In this document: one piece after another, positions 1 to 7,324 of the stretch | Layout: each line of letters opens with the position of its first letter | Numbering within the stretch: the first letter of the stretch is position 1 | DNA from: Acidobacteriota bacterium | GTDB taxonomy: Bacteria > Acidobacteriota > Vicinamibacteria > Vicinamibacterales > UBA2999 | Direction of reading: 5' to 3' | Length of the DNA: 32,641 bases | Assembly: GCA_013140775.1 (NCBI GenBank) | Contig: JABFSA010000077.1 | Location: 1-32,641, forward strand | Program-made: the position numbers and the translations under genes | The notes under the pieces: generated by a model | Databases searched by the model: none | What the model saw: only the letters and a program-made list of their open reading frames with translations | Told to the model about the DNA's origin: nothing

Positions 1-118
1 GGCGTGACTGGTGGCGGCACGGGGGTGACCGGCGGCGGCGCGGGCGTGAGGGGTGGCGGCGCGGGCGTGACAGGTGCCGGTGCTGGTATGACAGGTGCTG
101 GTGCGGGCGTCGCTGTCG
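1..118. repeat. Low-complexity GC-rich repeat encoding the Pro/Ala/Val/Thr tail
   Basis: Imperfect repeats of about 15-18 bases (variants of GGCGGCGCGGGCGTGA on the plus strand) encode the PAPAPVTP-like tail of the minus-strand gene. The array runs off the left edge, so its full copy number is unknown. Such arrays can change length by slippage. Confidence 0.7.
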
Positions 119-923
119 GACCGCCGCCGTCTATCAGCATGAAGTCGTCGATGGATTCACCCTCTGTGAACCCGTCGCTCGCGCCCCGAATGTTGCCGGC
201 GCCCCACCCGCCGGCACCAGCCGCCGTGATCGCGAGACCGCCGAGCGCGGTGAGCTTTTCAACGCCGTCGATGTAGAACGTCAGCCTATCGCCTTGCACA
301 CGGAGGGCAACCGCATGGCCGTCTTTCGTGAGGTCGCAATTACCGCTCACCAGTTCGCTATAAACGCCCCGAACGACTTTGAAAATGTAGCAGTCGGGAC
401 TCAACGCCCCGTAATACCAACCGGCGCCATAGAACGTGCCTGGAGCCGTTCGACGTGCGGTGATGTACCAGAAATCCTGCGACGATGAGTTGTTAACCTC
501 GCGGAAGTTGAACTGGACTGTGTAGTCCGGGCTGAGCGGCCCTGCCGGAACGGCGAGGAAGCTTCTCCGAATCTGACGACTCTGTCCCCAGCTCTTGCCG
601 TCCGATCGTGGCGTGGTGAAGTTGTAGCTGTCGATGCTGGGGATGGCCACTTTCCCACGCGGCACGTCGCCCGTGTAGATGATGAACGGCGGTGTCAGAC
701 CTCCCGATGTGTCCTCGTCGACCTGCCACCGCAGACCGATCTCCGGAACATGCGCGTTGACCAACTGCTTGTACGGCTGAACCAGCTCAGTGAACGTGTC
801 GAAAAAAACTATCTTGCCGGCCGGCTCGGCCGCCGCCACGGCGGTTCCTGGCACATAGCGTGCGCTCGAAGCGAGGAGGCCAAGCGCCCCGACAATGGCC
901 GCTGAAGTAATCGCGCGTGTCAT
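1..923 (-). CDS. Secreted LamG/concanavalin-like protein with Pro-rich C-terminal tail (3' end cut by window edge)
   Basis: The reading frame starts at an ATG (complement of 921-923), preceded by an AGGGAG ribosome site about 8 bases upstream, and stays open to position 1. The N-terminus is a hydrophobic signal-like segment (about residues 3-33). A beta-sandwich-like domain of roughly 220 residues follows, containing FFDTFTE, DEDTSGG, a YGAGWYYGALSPDCYIF block and a second Cys about 17 residues later. The visible C-terminus is a low-complexity tail of PAPxPVTP-type repeats, probably a wall or surface linker. The same domain occurs in the lipoprotein encoded at 20402-21208, so the two are paralogues. 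A catalytic role cannot be assigned; surface glycan binding is a guess. A sigma-54-like promoter sits about 50 bases upstream. Confidence 0.85.
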   Translation of the reverse strand, partial: MTRAITSAAIVGALGLLASSARYVPGTAVAAAEPAGKIVFFDTFTELVQPYKQLVNAHVPEIGLRWQVDEDTSGGLTPPFIIYTGDVPRGKVAIPSIDSYNFTTPRSDGKSWGQSRQIRRSFLAVPAGPLSPDYTVQFNFREVNNSSSQDFWYITARRTAPGTFYGAGWYYGALSPDCYIFKVVRGVYSELVSGNCDLTKDGHAVALRVQGDRLTFYIDGVEKLTALGGLAITAAGAGGWGAGNIRGASDGFTEGESIDDFMLIDGGGPTATPAPAPVIPAPAPVTPAPPPLTPAPPPVTPVPPPVT

Positions 924-971
924 GCAAAAAACTCCCTTGGATACCGCGTAAACCTGAAGACGCGCGACCGT

Positions 972-988
972 CCGCAAGAACTACGCCA
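972..988 (-). promoter_or_regulatory. Sigma-54-like promoter for the secreted-protein gene
   Basis: Read on the minus strand, TGGCGTAGTTCTTGC matches the -24/-12 pattern TGGC-N7-TTGC with exact GG-N10-GC spacing. It lies about 50 bases upstream of the ATG at 923. The match is by eye; no activator gene is present in the window. Confidence 0.5.
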
Positions 989-1041
989 CAACGCGCAAAA
1001 GGGGAATAGCGTCGCGGAAACGTCACACACGCGAACGCTGG

Positions 1042-1090
1042 CGCTCGCGAGCGTATAGATTTTTCACGAAACTTTCCGACAATTCTTGTC
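1042..1090. promoter_or_regulatory. Palindrome and inverted/direct repeats, possible operator
   Basis: The stretch contains CGCTCGCGAGCG (1042-1053, perfect 12-base palindrome) and GACAATTCTTGTC (1078-1090, 5-base arms with a 3-base centre). The core of the second, CAATTCTTG, recurs at 1100-1108, two helical turns away. Such spacing is typical of activator or repressor sites between divergent promoters, but no binding protein can be named. Confidence 0.3.
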
Positions 1091-1223
1091 TTGATTACCC
1101 AATTCTTGGATCCCGCTCGACCTGGCTATTGTCCAGCGGATTCGCGGGTGGGTCCCGACAATAACTGAAGGTCGACGTCCTGTTTCCGATACGGGATATG
1201 TCACCCACGAAGGAGAGTGAAAT

Positions 1224-1289
1224 ATGTCACTCAGGAAGCAGACTCTTTTCAGGACGTGGCTGCGATCGCCCATAATGTCCTGCTGTTGA
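1224..1289 (+). CDS. Possible 21-residue small protein
   Basis: An ATG at 1224 follows an AAGGAG ribosome site at good spacing and opens a 21-codon frame ending in TGA at 1287-1289. The peptide is basic at the N-terminus (MSLRKQTLFRTWLR) and ends in Cys-Cys. It lies ahead of the methyltransferase operon and could be a leader peptide or chance. The ribosome site is better than that of the operon's first gene. Confidence 0.25.
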   Translation: MSLRKQTLFRTWLRSPIMSCC

Positions 1290-1367
1290 CGCGGCGCACC
1301 GCTGCGACACAATCCGAAATCCAGTGAAATTCCGTGGATTCCGGCACGACGCCGCGAGTCGATCGGA

Positions 1368-1382
1368 TGGCCCTGAACTTGC
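1368..1382 (+). promoter_or_regulatory. Sigma-54-like promoter for the methyltransferase/kinase operon
   Basis: TGGCCCTGAACTTGC has TGGC and TTGC at the exact -24/-12 spacing. The predicted start of transcription would fall only about 7 bases before the ATG at 1401, giving a very short leader. That fits the lack of a ribosome site there but also makes the call less certain. Confidence 0.4.
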
Positions 1383-1400
1383 CTCGAATCAGAATCACCA

Positions 1401-2189
1401 ATGAACGCGCCTGACACACAACTGAGAAAGACGACCATCGTTACCGCGGAGTCCAAGGAGCGCTACGGCGAACACTACGCCACGGGGTACGACGAGCGGC
1501 GCTTTACGACGACCGAGGGCGCGTTCGCCCAGAGGTTCGAAGAGGAGCTGTTCGCGCGCATGCTTCATGCGCATGGCGTACGAACGGTGCTCGACGCTCC
1601 GGTTGGTACCGGCCGCATGGCGATACCGCTCGCCGGTCAGTTCACGATCACTGGTGCAGACATCAGCCCGGCGATGCTCTCGAGTGCCAGGGCACGCGCA
1701 AAGACCGATGGTGTCGACAACTTGACCTGGGTCGAGTGCAGTGTGGATCGCCTGCCGTTTCCCGATGGCCAGTTCGATGCCGTCCTCACAGCACGGCTCT
1801 TTCAGCACGTGCCAAAACAGATGGCGCACGCAATCGTCTGCGAGCTCTCTCGCGTGGTCAAACCCGATGGCGTGCTCGTCGTGCAGTTCCGCAGCGGGTT
1901 GTTCGGGGTCGTCCTGAAGTTTCTGCGGTATTACGTCATCCGGAAGACCGGCAACATCAGGCACAAGTGCATCTTTCCGGATCAGGTCCAGGAGTACTTC
2001 AAGGGGCACGAGATCGTTGCCCGGTTCGGCTACAAGTTCCCGGTCTCGGGACGTGCGGCACGGGTGCTCGGATACGGCACGGTCGCGGCGATTGAAAGAG
2101 CCCTGGCAAACACTCCGGGCATTCGCTGGTTCGGCAAGTACATGACGTTTGTCGTGCGGAGACGGCCCGCGGGCTCGGTAGCGCATTGA
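1401..2189 (+). CDS. Class I SAM-dependent methyltransferase
   Basis: The 262-residue protein has the Rossmann SAM-binding motif VLDAPVGTG at residues 63-71, an acidic motif II (TGADIS), and the post-motif KPDGVLVVQF typical of small-molecule or glycan methyltransferases (Methyltransf_11/25 type). It starts at an ATG with no clear Shine-Dalgarno sequence. It overlaps the next gene by the four bases TTGA, so the two are probably translationally coupled. Its domain layout and the TARLFQHV block resemble the second methyltransferase at 3295 (ATRFIHQF), suggesting duplication. The likely acceptor is a sugar or lipid-linked glycan, inferred only from the neighbours. Confidence 0.85.
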   Translation: MNAPDTQLRKTTIVTAESKERYGEHYATGYDERRFTTTEGAFAQRFEEELFARMLHAHGVRTVLDAPVGTGRMAIPLAGQFTITGADISPAMLSSARARAKTDGVDNLTWVECSVDRLPFPDGQFDAVLTARLFQHVPKQMAHAIVCELSRVVKPDGVLVVQFRSGLFGVVLKFLRYYVIRKTGNIRHKCIFPDQVQEYFKGHEIVARFGYKFPVSGRAARVLGYGTVAAIERALANTPGIRWFGKYMTFVVRRRPAGSVAH

Positions 2190-3244
2190 CCATCGCGTGT
2201 CTCGCCGACACAGCGAGTCATCAGAGCGACATCCTGTTTGGCGTTCGCGTTGCGCCGGCAGCGGTACGGATCGTTCCCGTCGCCCGAGGCACGCGCGGCA
2301 TCTACCGCGTGCACACCGATGGGTGCCCATCTGTCATTCTGAAGTGCCGGTCATTCGAGACACCTGCGGAGCGCGAGAAAGTCGAGATAGAGACATCGCA
2401 CGAGTACGACGTGCTCTCGGCCGTGTGGACCAGCATGGGCGAGCACGGCGCCGGCAAACATGAAGTACCTCGACCGCTCCTGGCCTTGCCGGAGAGTGGC
2501 CTGCTGTTCATGACCCAATCTCGCGGCGAGCCGCTGGCTCGTGTCCTCCGGCGCTGGGTTATCGGGCTCCACTCTCTTGAAGACGTCTCCCAGAGGCTCC
2601 GGCAGTGCGGCGAGTGGCTTCGTACTTTCAGCCACCTCACGCCGCGAATCGCGTGGCCGGCGGTTGCGCCTCAGGCTGCGGCGGTCCTCGGCCAGGGTCG
2701 GGTTCGCCACCACGTCTACAAGCTGATTGGATTGTCCAGCGCGGATCTGACTACCACGATCGTCAGCGGGGCGACTGCGCGCCTCACAGCGTGGAAAGTG
2801 GATGCAGACTTCATCCGCCGAATCGAAGGGGCATTCTCCAGGCAGTTCAAGGACTTTGGCGGATCGCGGGACGCGCAGGTGGCTGTGCACGGGAAGTTCT
2901 CGCCGGCTGATGTCCTGATGCAGGAGCACGTGGTCTCAGCGGTGGACCTGGAGCAGGCGGGGAAAGGCTCTGTGTACCTCGATCCCGCGTATTTTCTTTA
3001 TCAGGTGTACATGACGGCGAGATGGAGGATCGTCGGTGGCGGACGAAAGGTTGTTGCAGAGCTGCGTCGGTCGTTCCTCAATGGCCGCTCCGACCCGGCA
3101 GTGATCGACGAGAGCCTGTTGGACTGCTTCATCGCCTACTACATGTGCAATTCGCTTCGTCCCGGAGGCGGGCTCGCGGGCATGACCGCTCGATCCTCTG
3201 CGCACCGATGGATCGAGGGCTGGCTGGCGAGAGCTGGAAGCTGA
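2186..3244 (+). CDS. APH-fold phosphotransferase-like protein with altered catalytic loop
   Basis: The 352-residue protein resembles aminoglycoside phosphotransferase/choline-kinase folds. It has an N-lobe lysine in VILKC (K53), an EYDVL helix with a candidate partner glutamate (E73), and the C-lobe sequence HGKFSPADVL followed by VDLE. In active members the loop reads HGD....N; here the catalytic Asp is Lys (K237) and the Asn is Asp (D242), while the metal-binding Asp of VDLE (D254) remains. It may be a pseudokinase or use unusual chemistry. It starts at TTG within the stop of the methyltransferase gene. A related protein is encoded at 4016-5035. Confidence 0.7.
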   Translation: MTIACLADTASHQSDILFGVRVAPAAVRIVPVARGTRGIYRVHTDGCPSVILKCRSFETPAEREKVEIETSHEYDVLSAVWTSMGEHGAGKHEVPRPLLALPESGLLFMTQSRGEPLARVLRRWVIGLHSLEDVSQRLRQCGEWLRTFSHLTPRIAWPAVAPQAAAVLGQGRVRHHVYKLIGLSSADLTTTIVSGATARLTAWKVDADFIRRIEGAFSRQFKDFGGSRDAQVAVHGKFSPADVLMQEHVVSAVDLEQAGKGSVYLDPAYFLYQVYMTARWRIVGGGRKVVAELRRSFLNGRSDPAVIDESLLDCFIAYYMCNSLRPGGGLAGMTARSSAHRWIEGWLARAGS

Positions 3245-3294
3245 CGCGGCCGGGATTGCCGCGACACTTCATCATCACTTCAGGATTCAGTTTT

Positions 3295-4035
3295 ATGGCT
3301 GCACCAACCACCGGTAGACGCGGGTACTACAATGCAACGGGCGACGACTATGCGGCGAGCCGATATGCCGAACGCCACATGGATGGCTATCGGGCTTTTC
3401 GTAACAACACGCTGCTCTCGATCCTGAACAGCCATTTCAGCACGCAGAAGCTGCGCATTCTCGAAGTCGGCTGCGGGCCAGGGCTGACGCTGGAGTTTCT
3501 CGGCCAGGCCTCCCCTCATTACCGCCTCGTCGGCATGGACGTCTCGGACACCATGGTTCGCCAGGCGGGACAGAGGGCCTCAGACCTTCGCAATCAGCCG
3601 AAGCTGGCGCTTGGCGATGCCGACCGGCTTCCCTTTCGGGAAGGCCTGTTCGACGTCGTATACGCGACCAGATTCATTCATCAGTTCACGCACGCCGTCA
3701 AACAGCAGCTCTGGCAGGAATTTCAGCGCGCCACGCGCCGGGACGGACTCATCGTGGTGGAGTTCTACGCGCGCCCGTACCACCGGCTCCGCTACCACCT
3801 CGGTGGCGCCAAGGGCCGTTCGCGGGAGGACTATCTCGCCCATTTTCCAAGCCGGCGTGAAGTGCGCGAGATTGTGCCCGGGCCTCTCGAGGTGCATCCC
3901 TTGAGGCTCCCTGGCTCGCGTGTGGTGTCTGCCGCCCTGGGCGATGGCCTTGTGCGTCGCCTCACGCAGCTCGTCGGTCGCGTCAGCGGTGGTCTCCTCG
4001 TCGACGAGTATTTCGTTGTCTCCAGGAACCGCTGA
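3295..4035 (+). CDS. Class I SAM-dependent methyltransferase (second copy)
   Basis: This 246-residue protein carries the SAM motif ILEVGCGPG at residues 55-63, followed by GMDVS and a DADRLPF block, all typical of class I methyltransferases. I chose the ATG at 3295, after an AGGA about 11 bases upstream and downstream of the previous stop; the same frame is open further 5' but overlaps the previous gene. It has the same architecture as the methyltransferase at 1401 and is likewise followed by an APH-fold gene. A paired methyltransferase and kinase-like module recalls the WbdD chain-capping enzyme of O-antigens, but that link is only an analogy. Confidence 0.82.
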   Translation: MAAPTTGRRGYYNATGDDYAASRYAERHMDGYRAFRNNTLLSILNSHFSTQKLRILEVGCGPGLTLEFLGQASPHYRLVGMDVSDTMVRQAGQRASDLRNQPKLALGDADRLPFREGLFDVVYATRFIHQFTHAVKQQLWQEFQRATRRDGLIVVEFYARPYHRLRYHLGGAKGRSREDYLAHFPSRREVREIVPGPLEVHPLRLPGSRVVSAALGDGLVRRLTQLVGRVSGGLLVDEYFVVSRNR

Positions 4036-5035
4036 CGCCGGAGACGAGGCCGATTGGCTGTGTCGTCTCATTGAGGCCAACGCCGACGCGCTGACGGCTG
4101 CGCGCCTGGGTCAGGCATTTGGTCTGGGTGACGCCACGTTCCGCTTGCACGCGATAGACAGGAACACGATCTATCGGGTCTCGGCGCGGTTCAACTGGTT
4201 TCTCAAGCTCCAGCGCGCGGGTGACGTGCAGTTGATGAATCGCGAGCGCCTGGGCGCGGACACGATCGGCCACGAGCTCGGGAGCAGGCACGACTACGGC
4301 GGTGCGCGCGTGATTCGCGTCTCGACGGCGCCGGCGTTTGTGCTGGCAGCCACGATCTCCGGGAAACCGCTCAACCGCGCGCTGGCGATCGAATCCTGGC
4401 TACCCTCGTCCGAAGCGGGGGCGCGTCTGGAAGAGTCGTTCGCGACGCTGGGGAGCCTTCTGGCAACCCTGCACGCAAACGCACGGCTGCCGCCGAACGC
4501 CCCCGAAGCCACCAAACGTCCGTTCGCGACGCTCCGCACGCGACTCGACCGGGTCACGTCCCGTGATGCCGTGGTGGATGCCATCGCGGCGTGGTACGAC
4601 GCTCACCGCCAGCCGGATCAGGGCGGGGCATTCATCCATGGCAACATGCGTCTGGACAACGTGCTCCGTGACGGCGCGCGAATTGGCTTCGTGGATTTCG
4701 AGCACTGCGGATCCGGGCAGTTCTATCAGGACCTGGCCCGCCCGGTCACCCACCTGCTGCAGGTCCGCGCGGTGATCGCGTTTCCGCAGGGTCGCGCCAC
4801 CCGGTGCCTCAATGCCTACCTCAGAGAGTACCGAGCGATCCACCCGTACGACCCGCAGCAACTCAACAGATTCGTTGGTGCCCGTCTGAGTCGCTACTAT
4901 CTGGAAACTCAAAAAGGCGGAGTGCTGTCGACGCGTATCGGAGGGCTCCCGGTCGCACGACCAAAGCTGAGTCGAATGACGATCGCCGTGCTGCAGAGCG
5001 GAATCGAGAGTGTCGTCCCCGGCCTCTCACTATGA
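4016..5035 (+). CDS. APH-fold phosphotransferase-like protein (second copy), HGN in catalytic loop
   Basis: The 339-residue product shows the APH fold: an N-lobe lysine in FLKLQ (K64), then FIHGNMRLDNVL and VDFEHC. The invariant catalytic Asp of HGD is Asn (N210), while the later Asn (N215) and the metal-binding Asp (D227) are kept. No ATG or GTG exists near the junction with the upstream gene, so the start is uncertain; TTG at 4016, overlapping the methyltransferase gene by 20 bases, is the best candidate. The pair with the gene at 2186 suggests duplication followed by independent loss of the catalytic Asp. Confidence 0.7.
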   Translation: MSPGTADAGDEADWLCRLIEANADALTAARLGQAFGLGDATFRLHAIDRNTIYRVSARFNWFLKLQRAGDVQLMNRERLGADTIGHELGSRHDYGGARVIRVSTAPAFVLAATISGKPLNRALAIESWLPSSEAGARLEESFATLGSLLATLHANARLPPNAPEATKRPFATLRTRLDRVTSRDAVVDAIAAWYDAHRQPDQGGAFIHGNMRLDNVLRDGARIGFVDFEHCGSGQFYQDLARPVTHLLQVRAVIAFPQGRATRCLNAYLREYRAIHPYDPQQLNRFVGARLSRYYLETQKGGVLSTRIGGLPVARPKLSRMTIAVLQSGIESVVPGLSL

Positions 5036-5051
5036 GAGCGGATGCACGGAC

Positions 5052-5702
5052 GTGTTGATTTCAGTTTCCGGCATCGTTGGAAGCGGCAAGACGACGGTGG
5101 CCAATCGGCTTTTGGATCTGCTTCGGGCAGCGGGGCGCGACGCCACGTGCCTGCGTTTCCAGACTCTTCCGTGTTTCACCTTCCTGCGTTCCCCCCTTCG
5201 CACGAACCAGCCTGCAAGGGATCGCGCGGCGGAACGGGCAGACGATGTCCCGGTTATGCGGTCGAGCGGGTACCGCAAGAAAACGCTCACGCTCATCGTC
5301 ACGCTGACGTACATCGCCCGGTTCGTGACGTTTCGAATCTATCGTCTATCATGGCGTTCGGAGCGAACCTACGTCCTGAATCGGTACTTCTACGACCTGT
5401 TCGTCCACTATCGTCTGGAGGGACGTGCGGAGCGGTTCTACTTCGCGGCGCTACGGGCTCTCATGCCCGTGACTGACGTGGCGCTCTTGCTGGTGGCTTC
5501 CCCCGAGACGATTGCACAACGCCGCGCGAACTATTCGCGCGAGTACCTGTCGGCTCTCGGCGATGCCTACGTGCGGCTTCGCGAATCGTTTCCGGAGCTC
5601 ATCGAGATCCGAACAGATCCCGGGGCCGGGGTCGAGTCGCTCGACCGCATTGTGTCCGACTATCTGGGCGTGCATACCACCAGTACCGCCCGGACATCGT
5701 AG
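5052..5702 (+). CDS. Thymidylate-kinase-like P-loop kinase
   Basis: The protein of about 216 residues begins with a Walker A loop GIVGSGKTT (residues 7-15), the pattern of dTMP-kinase-like nucleotide/sugar kinases. The sequence NRYFYDLFVHY corresponds to the DR-Y motif of that family, with the first Asp replaced by Asn. A lid-like Arg-rich segment (QRRANYSREY) follows. I prefer GTG at 5052, which puts the P-loop at the usual distance from the N-terminus; GTG at 5010 would add 14 residues. Such kinases recur in glycan clusters, but the substrate here is unknown and housekeeping dTMP kinase is unlikely. Confidence 0.7.
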   Translation: MLISVSGIVGSGKTTVANRLLDLLRAAGRDATCLRFQTLPCFTFLRSPLRTNQPARDRAAERADDVPVMRSSGYRKKTLTLIVTLTYIARFVTFRIYRLSWRSERTYVLNRYFYDLFVHYRLEGRAERFYFAALRALMPVTDVALLLVASPETIAQRRANYSREYLSALGDAYVRLRESFPELIEIRTDPGAGVESLDRIVSDYLGVHTTSTARTS

Positions 5703-5713
5703 GTGAGAACCTG

Positions 5714-7009
5714 ATGCCAGGTGGCGAGAACCGAGAGAGAATCGCGATCATCGAGCCGCGCTGCCATGGGGTTGAACACGGGTCGTTCAACGCGGCCCTC
5801 GTTGCGGCCATCCTCGCGGCGTTTCCGGACTGCAACGTCGATGTGTACGGCGAAGCCACCCACCTGGAGGAGCTCAAACAACTCCTGGTGTCCACTCGCG
5901 CTGGCAGCGCCAGTCGCCTGTCCTGGCGCCCTCTTGCGACACCGCCACGAAGAGCTGCCGGCTGGCAGCGGGCTCTCAAGGTGAGGCAGTTGTTCGCCCA
6001 GATCGAGCGGGAGTTTCGGTTACACCCTCCACGTAGCGTCGTGATAGCCACGACCGATCCTTTCGTCCTGACGCTCTTGAAGCTGAGGCTTTTCACCAGG
6101 TGGAGGGGCCTCCGGGCGATGGCTGTTTTCCACGAGATTCTGGCCGTGCTGGAGCGCCGGCGCCAGTCATCACGCCGATGGGGTTTTGTCGCGTCGCTTG
6201 CCATGCCGCACCCTCGCGGACTGACCTATCTGGTCCTCGCTGAGACTATCCTGGCTCACCTGCAACATCGTGCGCCTCGGATGGCGGCACATGCGGTGGC
6301 AATCGAGCTTCCTTCACTACTCGGTGATCTGCCGGGCGACGCCGGGCGTCGCGGAAATCGGTCACTCAGATTCGGATTCGTGGGGGCGGGACGCAAAGCC
6401 AAGGGGTTTCATCAGTTTCTCGAGGTGGCGCGCGCCATTCGCCAGGACCACCCCGAAGTCCACTTCGAGGTGGTTGGGTCGGTTCCGGCGGGCCTGGCGC
6501 CCAGCGCCCTGCAGCTCTTGACTTCGGTGGATCGGAATCAGCCACGCGATGTCGGAAGCGAGCGCGGCCTCGGTGTCTCCCGTGGTGGAGAAGAACAGGC
6601 ACCTCATCACCCCGGCGCCGGGGTGCTTCCCCTGGTCGACTTCGTGGCGACCATACGCGCACTTGATTACATCGTCTGGCTGGGCGATCCGAAACACTAC
6701 CAACTGGTTGCCAGCGGCTCTCTCGCCGATGCCATCGCGCTGGGCATCCCGGTCATCTGCCTGTCGGGGCCGTTGGTGGATCATGTGTTCGAGCAGGTCG
6801 GCGAGGTCGGCATCAGGTGTGAGACGGTAGCCGACATGCAACGGGAGATCCTGAGGATCGTCACCAAGTTCCCCGAAGAGACGTATCGGCGTCACATCGA
6901 GGCACTACGGACGGCCAGAACTGCATTGGCACCCGAAGCGTGCGTTTCGCAACTTCGGCTCGCTTTGGGCGGGTCCTTTCCAGGAGCGTGTCCGAGCAAT
7001 CGTCGGTGA
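5714..7009 (+). CDS. GT-B type glycosyltransferase (GT4-like)
   Basis: The 431-residue protein looks like a GT-B glycosyltransferase. It has an N-terminal Rossmann-like half, a linker, then FGFVGAGRKAKGF and a C-terminal donor-binding half with the block GSLADAIALGIPVICLSGPLVDHVF. It lacks the usual GT4 EGFGLPxxE motif, so the family is uncertain. The ATG at 5714 follows AGGTGAG. It ends the methyltransferase/kinase operon. The last 75 coding bases (from 6902) recur in degraded form at 11815-11887, across the low-GC cassette. Confidence 0.72.
   Translation: MPGGENRERIAIIEPRCHGVEHGSFNAALVAAILAAFPDCNVDVYGEATHLEELKQLLVSTRAGSASRLSWRPLATPPRRAAGWQRALKVRQLFAQIEREFRLHPPRSVVIATTDPFVLTLLKLRLFTRWRGLRAMAVFHEILAVLERRRQSSRRWGFVASLAMPHPRGLTYLVLAETILAHLQHRAPRMAAHAVAIELPSLLGDLPGDAGRRGNRSLRFGFVGAGRKAKGFHQFLEVARAIRQDHPEVHFEVVGSVPAGLAPSALQLLTSVDRNQPRDVGSERGLGVSRGGEEQAPHHPGAGVLPLVDFVATIRALDYIVWLGDPKHYQLVASGSLADAIALGIPVICLSGPLVDHVFEQVGEVGIRCETVADMQREILRIVTKFPEETYRRHIEALRTARTALAPEACVSQLRLALGGSFPGACPSNRR
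6902..6976 (+). repeat. Left copy of imperfect direct repeat (intact 3' end of glycosyltransferase gene)
   Basis: The segment encodes ALRTARTALAPEACVSQ. It aligns over about 72 bases with 11815-11887 and is nearly identical from ATTGGC at 6925 to GGGCGG near 6972, apart from a few substitutions and one indel. The two copies bracket the low-GC acyl cassette. Confidence 0.75.
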
Positions 7010-7022
7010 CATAGAGTCACCG
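7004..7022 (+). other. Perfect inverted repeat overlapping the glycosyltransferase stop codon
   Basis: CGGTGAC-ATAGA-GTCACCG forms a 7-base-pair stem with a 5-base loop and contains the TGA stop of the upstream gene. It sits at the left boundary of the low-GC cassette. There is no T-run after it, so it is not a classic terminator; an operator or a processing hairpin is possible. Confidence 0.4.
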
Positions 7023-7069
7023 GCTAAATGAATTCGAAAAAAAACACAGAAGACTGTAGGAGACCAATC

Positions 7070-7324
7070 ATGTCGGGTGCATCTCTGGAGGAGCGCGCGC
7101 AATCGGTGTTTCGAAGAGTATTTGACGACGCAACCCTCACAATCGGCCGAGCCACGACCGCCTACGACCTTGAAGATTGGGACTCACTCGCACACCTGCA
7201 ACTCATCCTTGGAATGGAAAAAGAGTTTCAAGTCAAGATCACCGCCAAGGAGGCGCTCGGGGTTCGCAACGTGGGCGAGTTTGTGGACCTGATCGCCACG
7301 AAGCTGAAAGGGGCTGCAAGCTAG
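7070..7324 (+). CDS. Acyl carrier protein
   Basis: The 84-residue, acidic, helical protein has the phosphopantetheine site in EDWDSLAH (Ser39) and the typical ACP length. ATG at 7070 is favoured over the upstream ATG at 7028 because a TAGGAG ribosome site lies about 8 bases before it. Its stop overlaps the GTG of the FkbH-like gene (TAGTG). It is the first gene of the low-GC cassette and is the likely partner of the FkbH-like protein next to it, as in glyceryl-ACP systems. Confidence 0.9.
   Translation: MSGASLEERAQSVFRRVFDDATLTIGRATTAYDLEDWDSLAHLQLILGMEKEFQVKITAKEALGVRNVGEFVDLIATKLKGAAS

Larger units (their letters stand above)
924..1400. other. Divergent intergenic region (477 bases)
   Basis: This gene-poor stretch separates the minus-strand secreted-protein gene from the plus-strand methyltransferase operon. 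It holds two oppositely oriented sigma-54-like elements, a perfect 12-base palindrome CGCTCGCGAGCG at 1042-1053, a GACAA-TTC-TTGTC inverted repeat at 1078-1090, and CAATTCTTG repeated at 1080-1088 and 1100-1108 (20 bases apart). ATATGTCAC is repeated at 1196-1204 and 1222-1230, and there is one very short ORF with a good ribosome site. No larger gene is convincing here. Confidence 0.6.

Noticed and set aside
1395..2330. Long minus-strand frame (311 codons) over the first methyltransferase
   Set aside because: It is antisense to a gene with clear SAM-binding motifs, and its own translation shows no family features.
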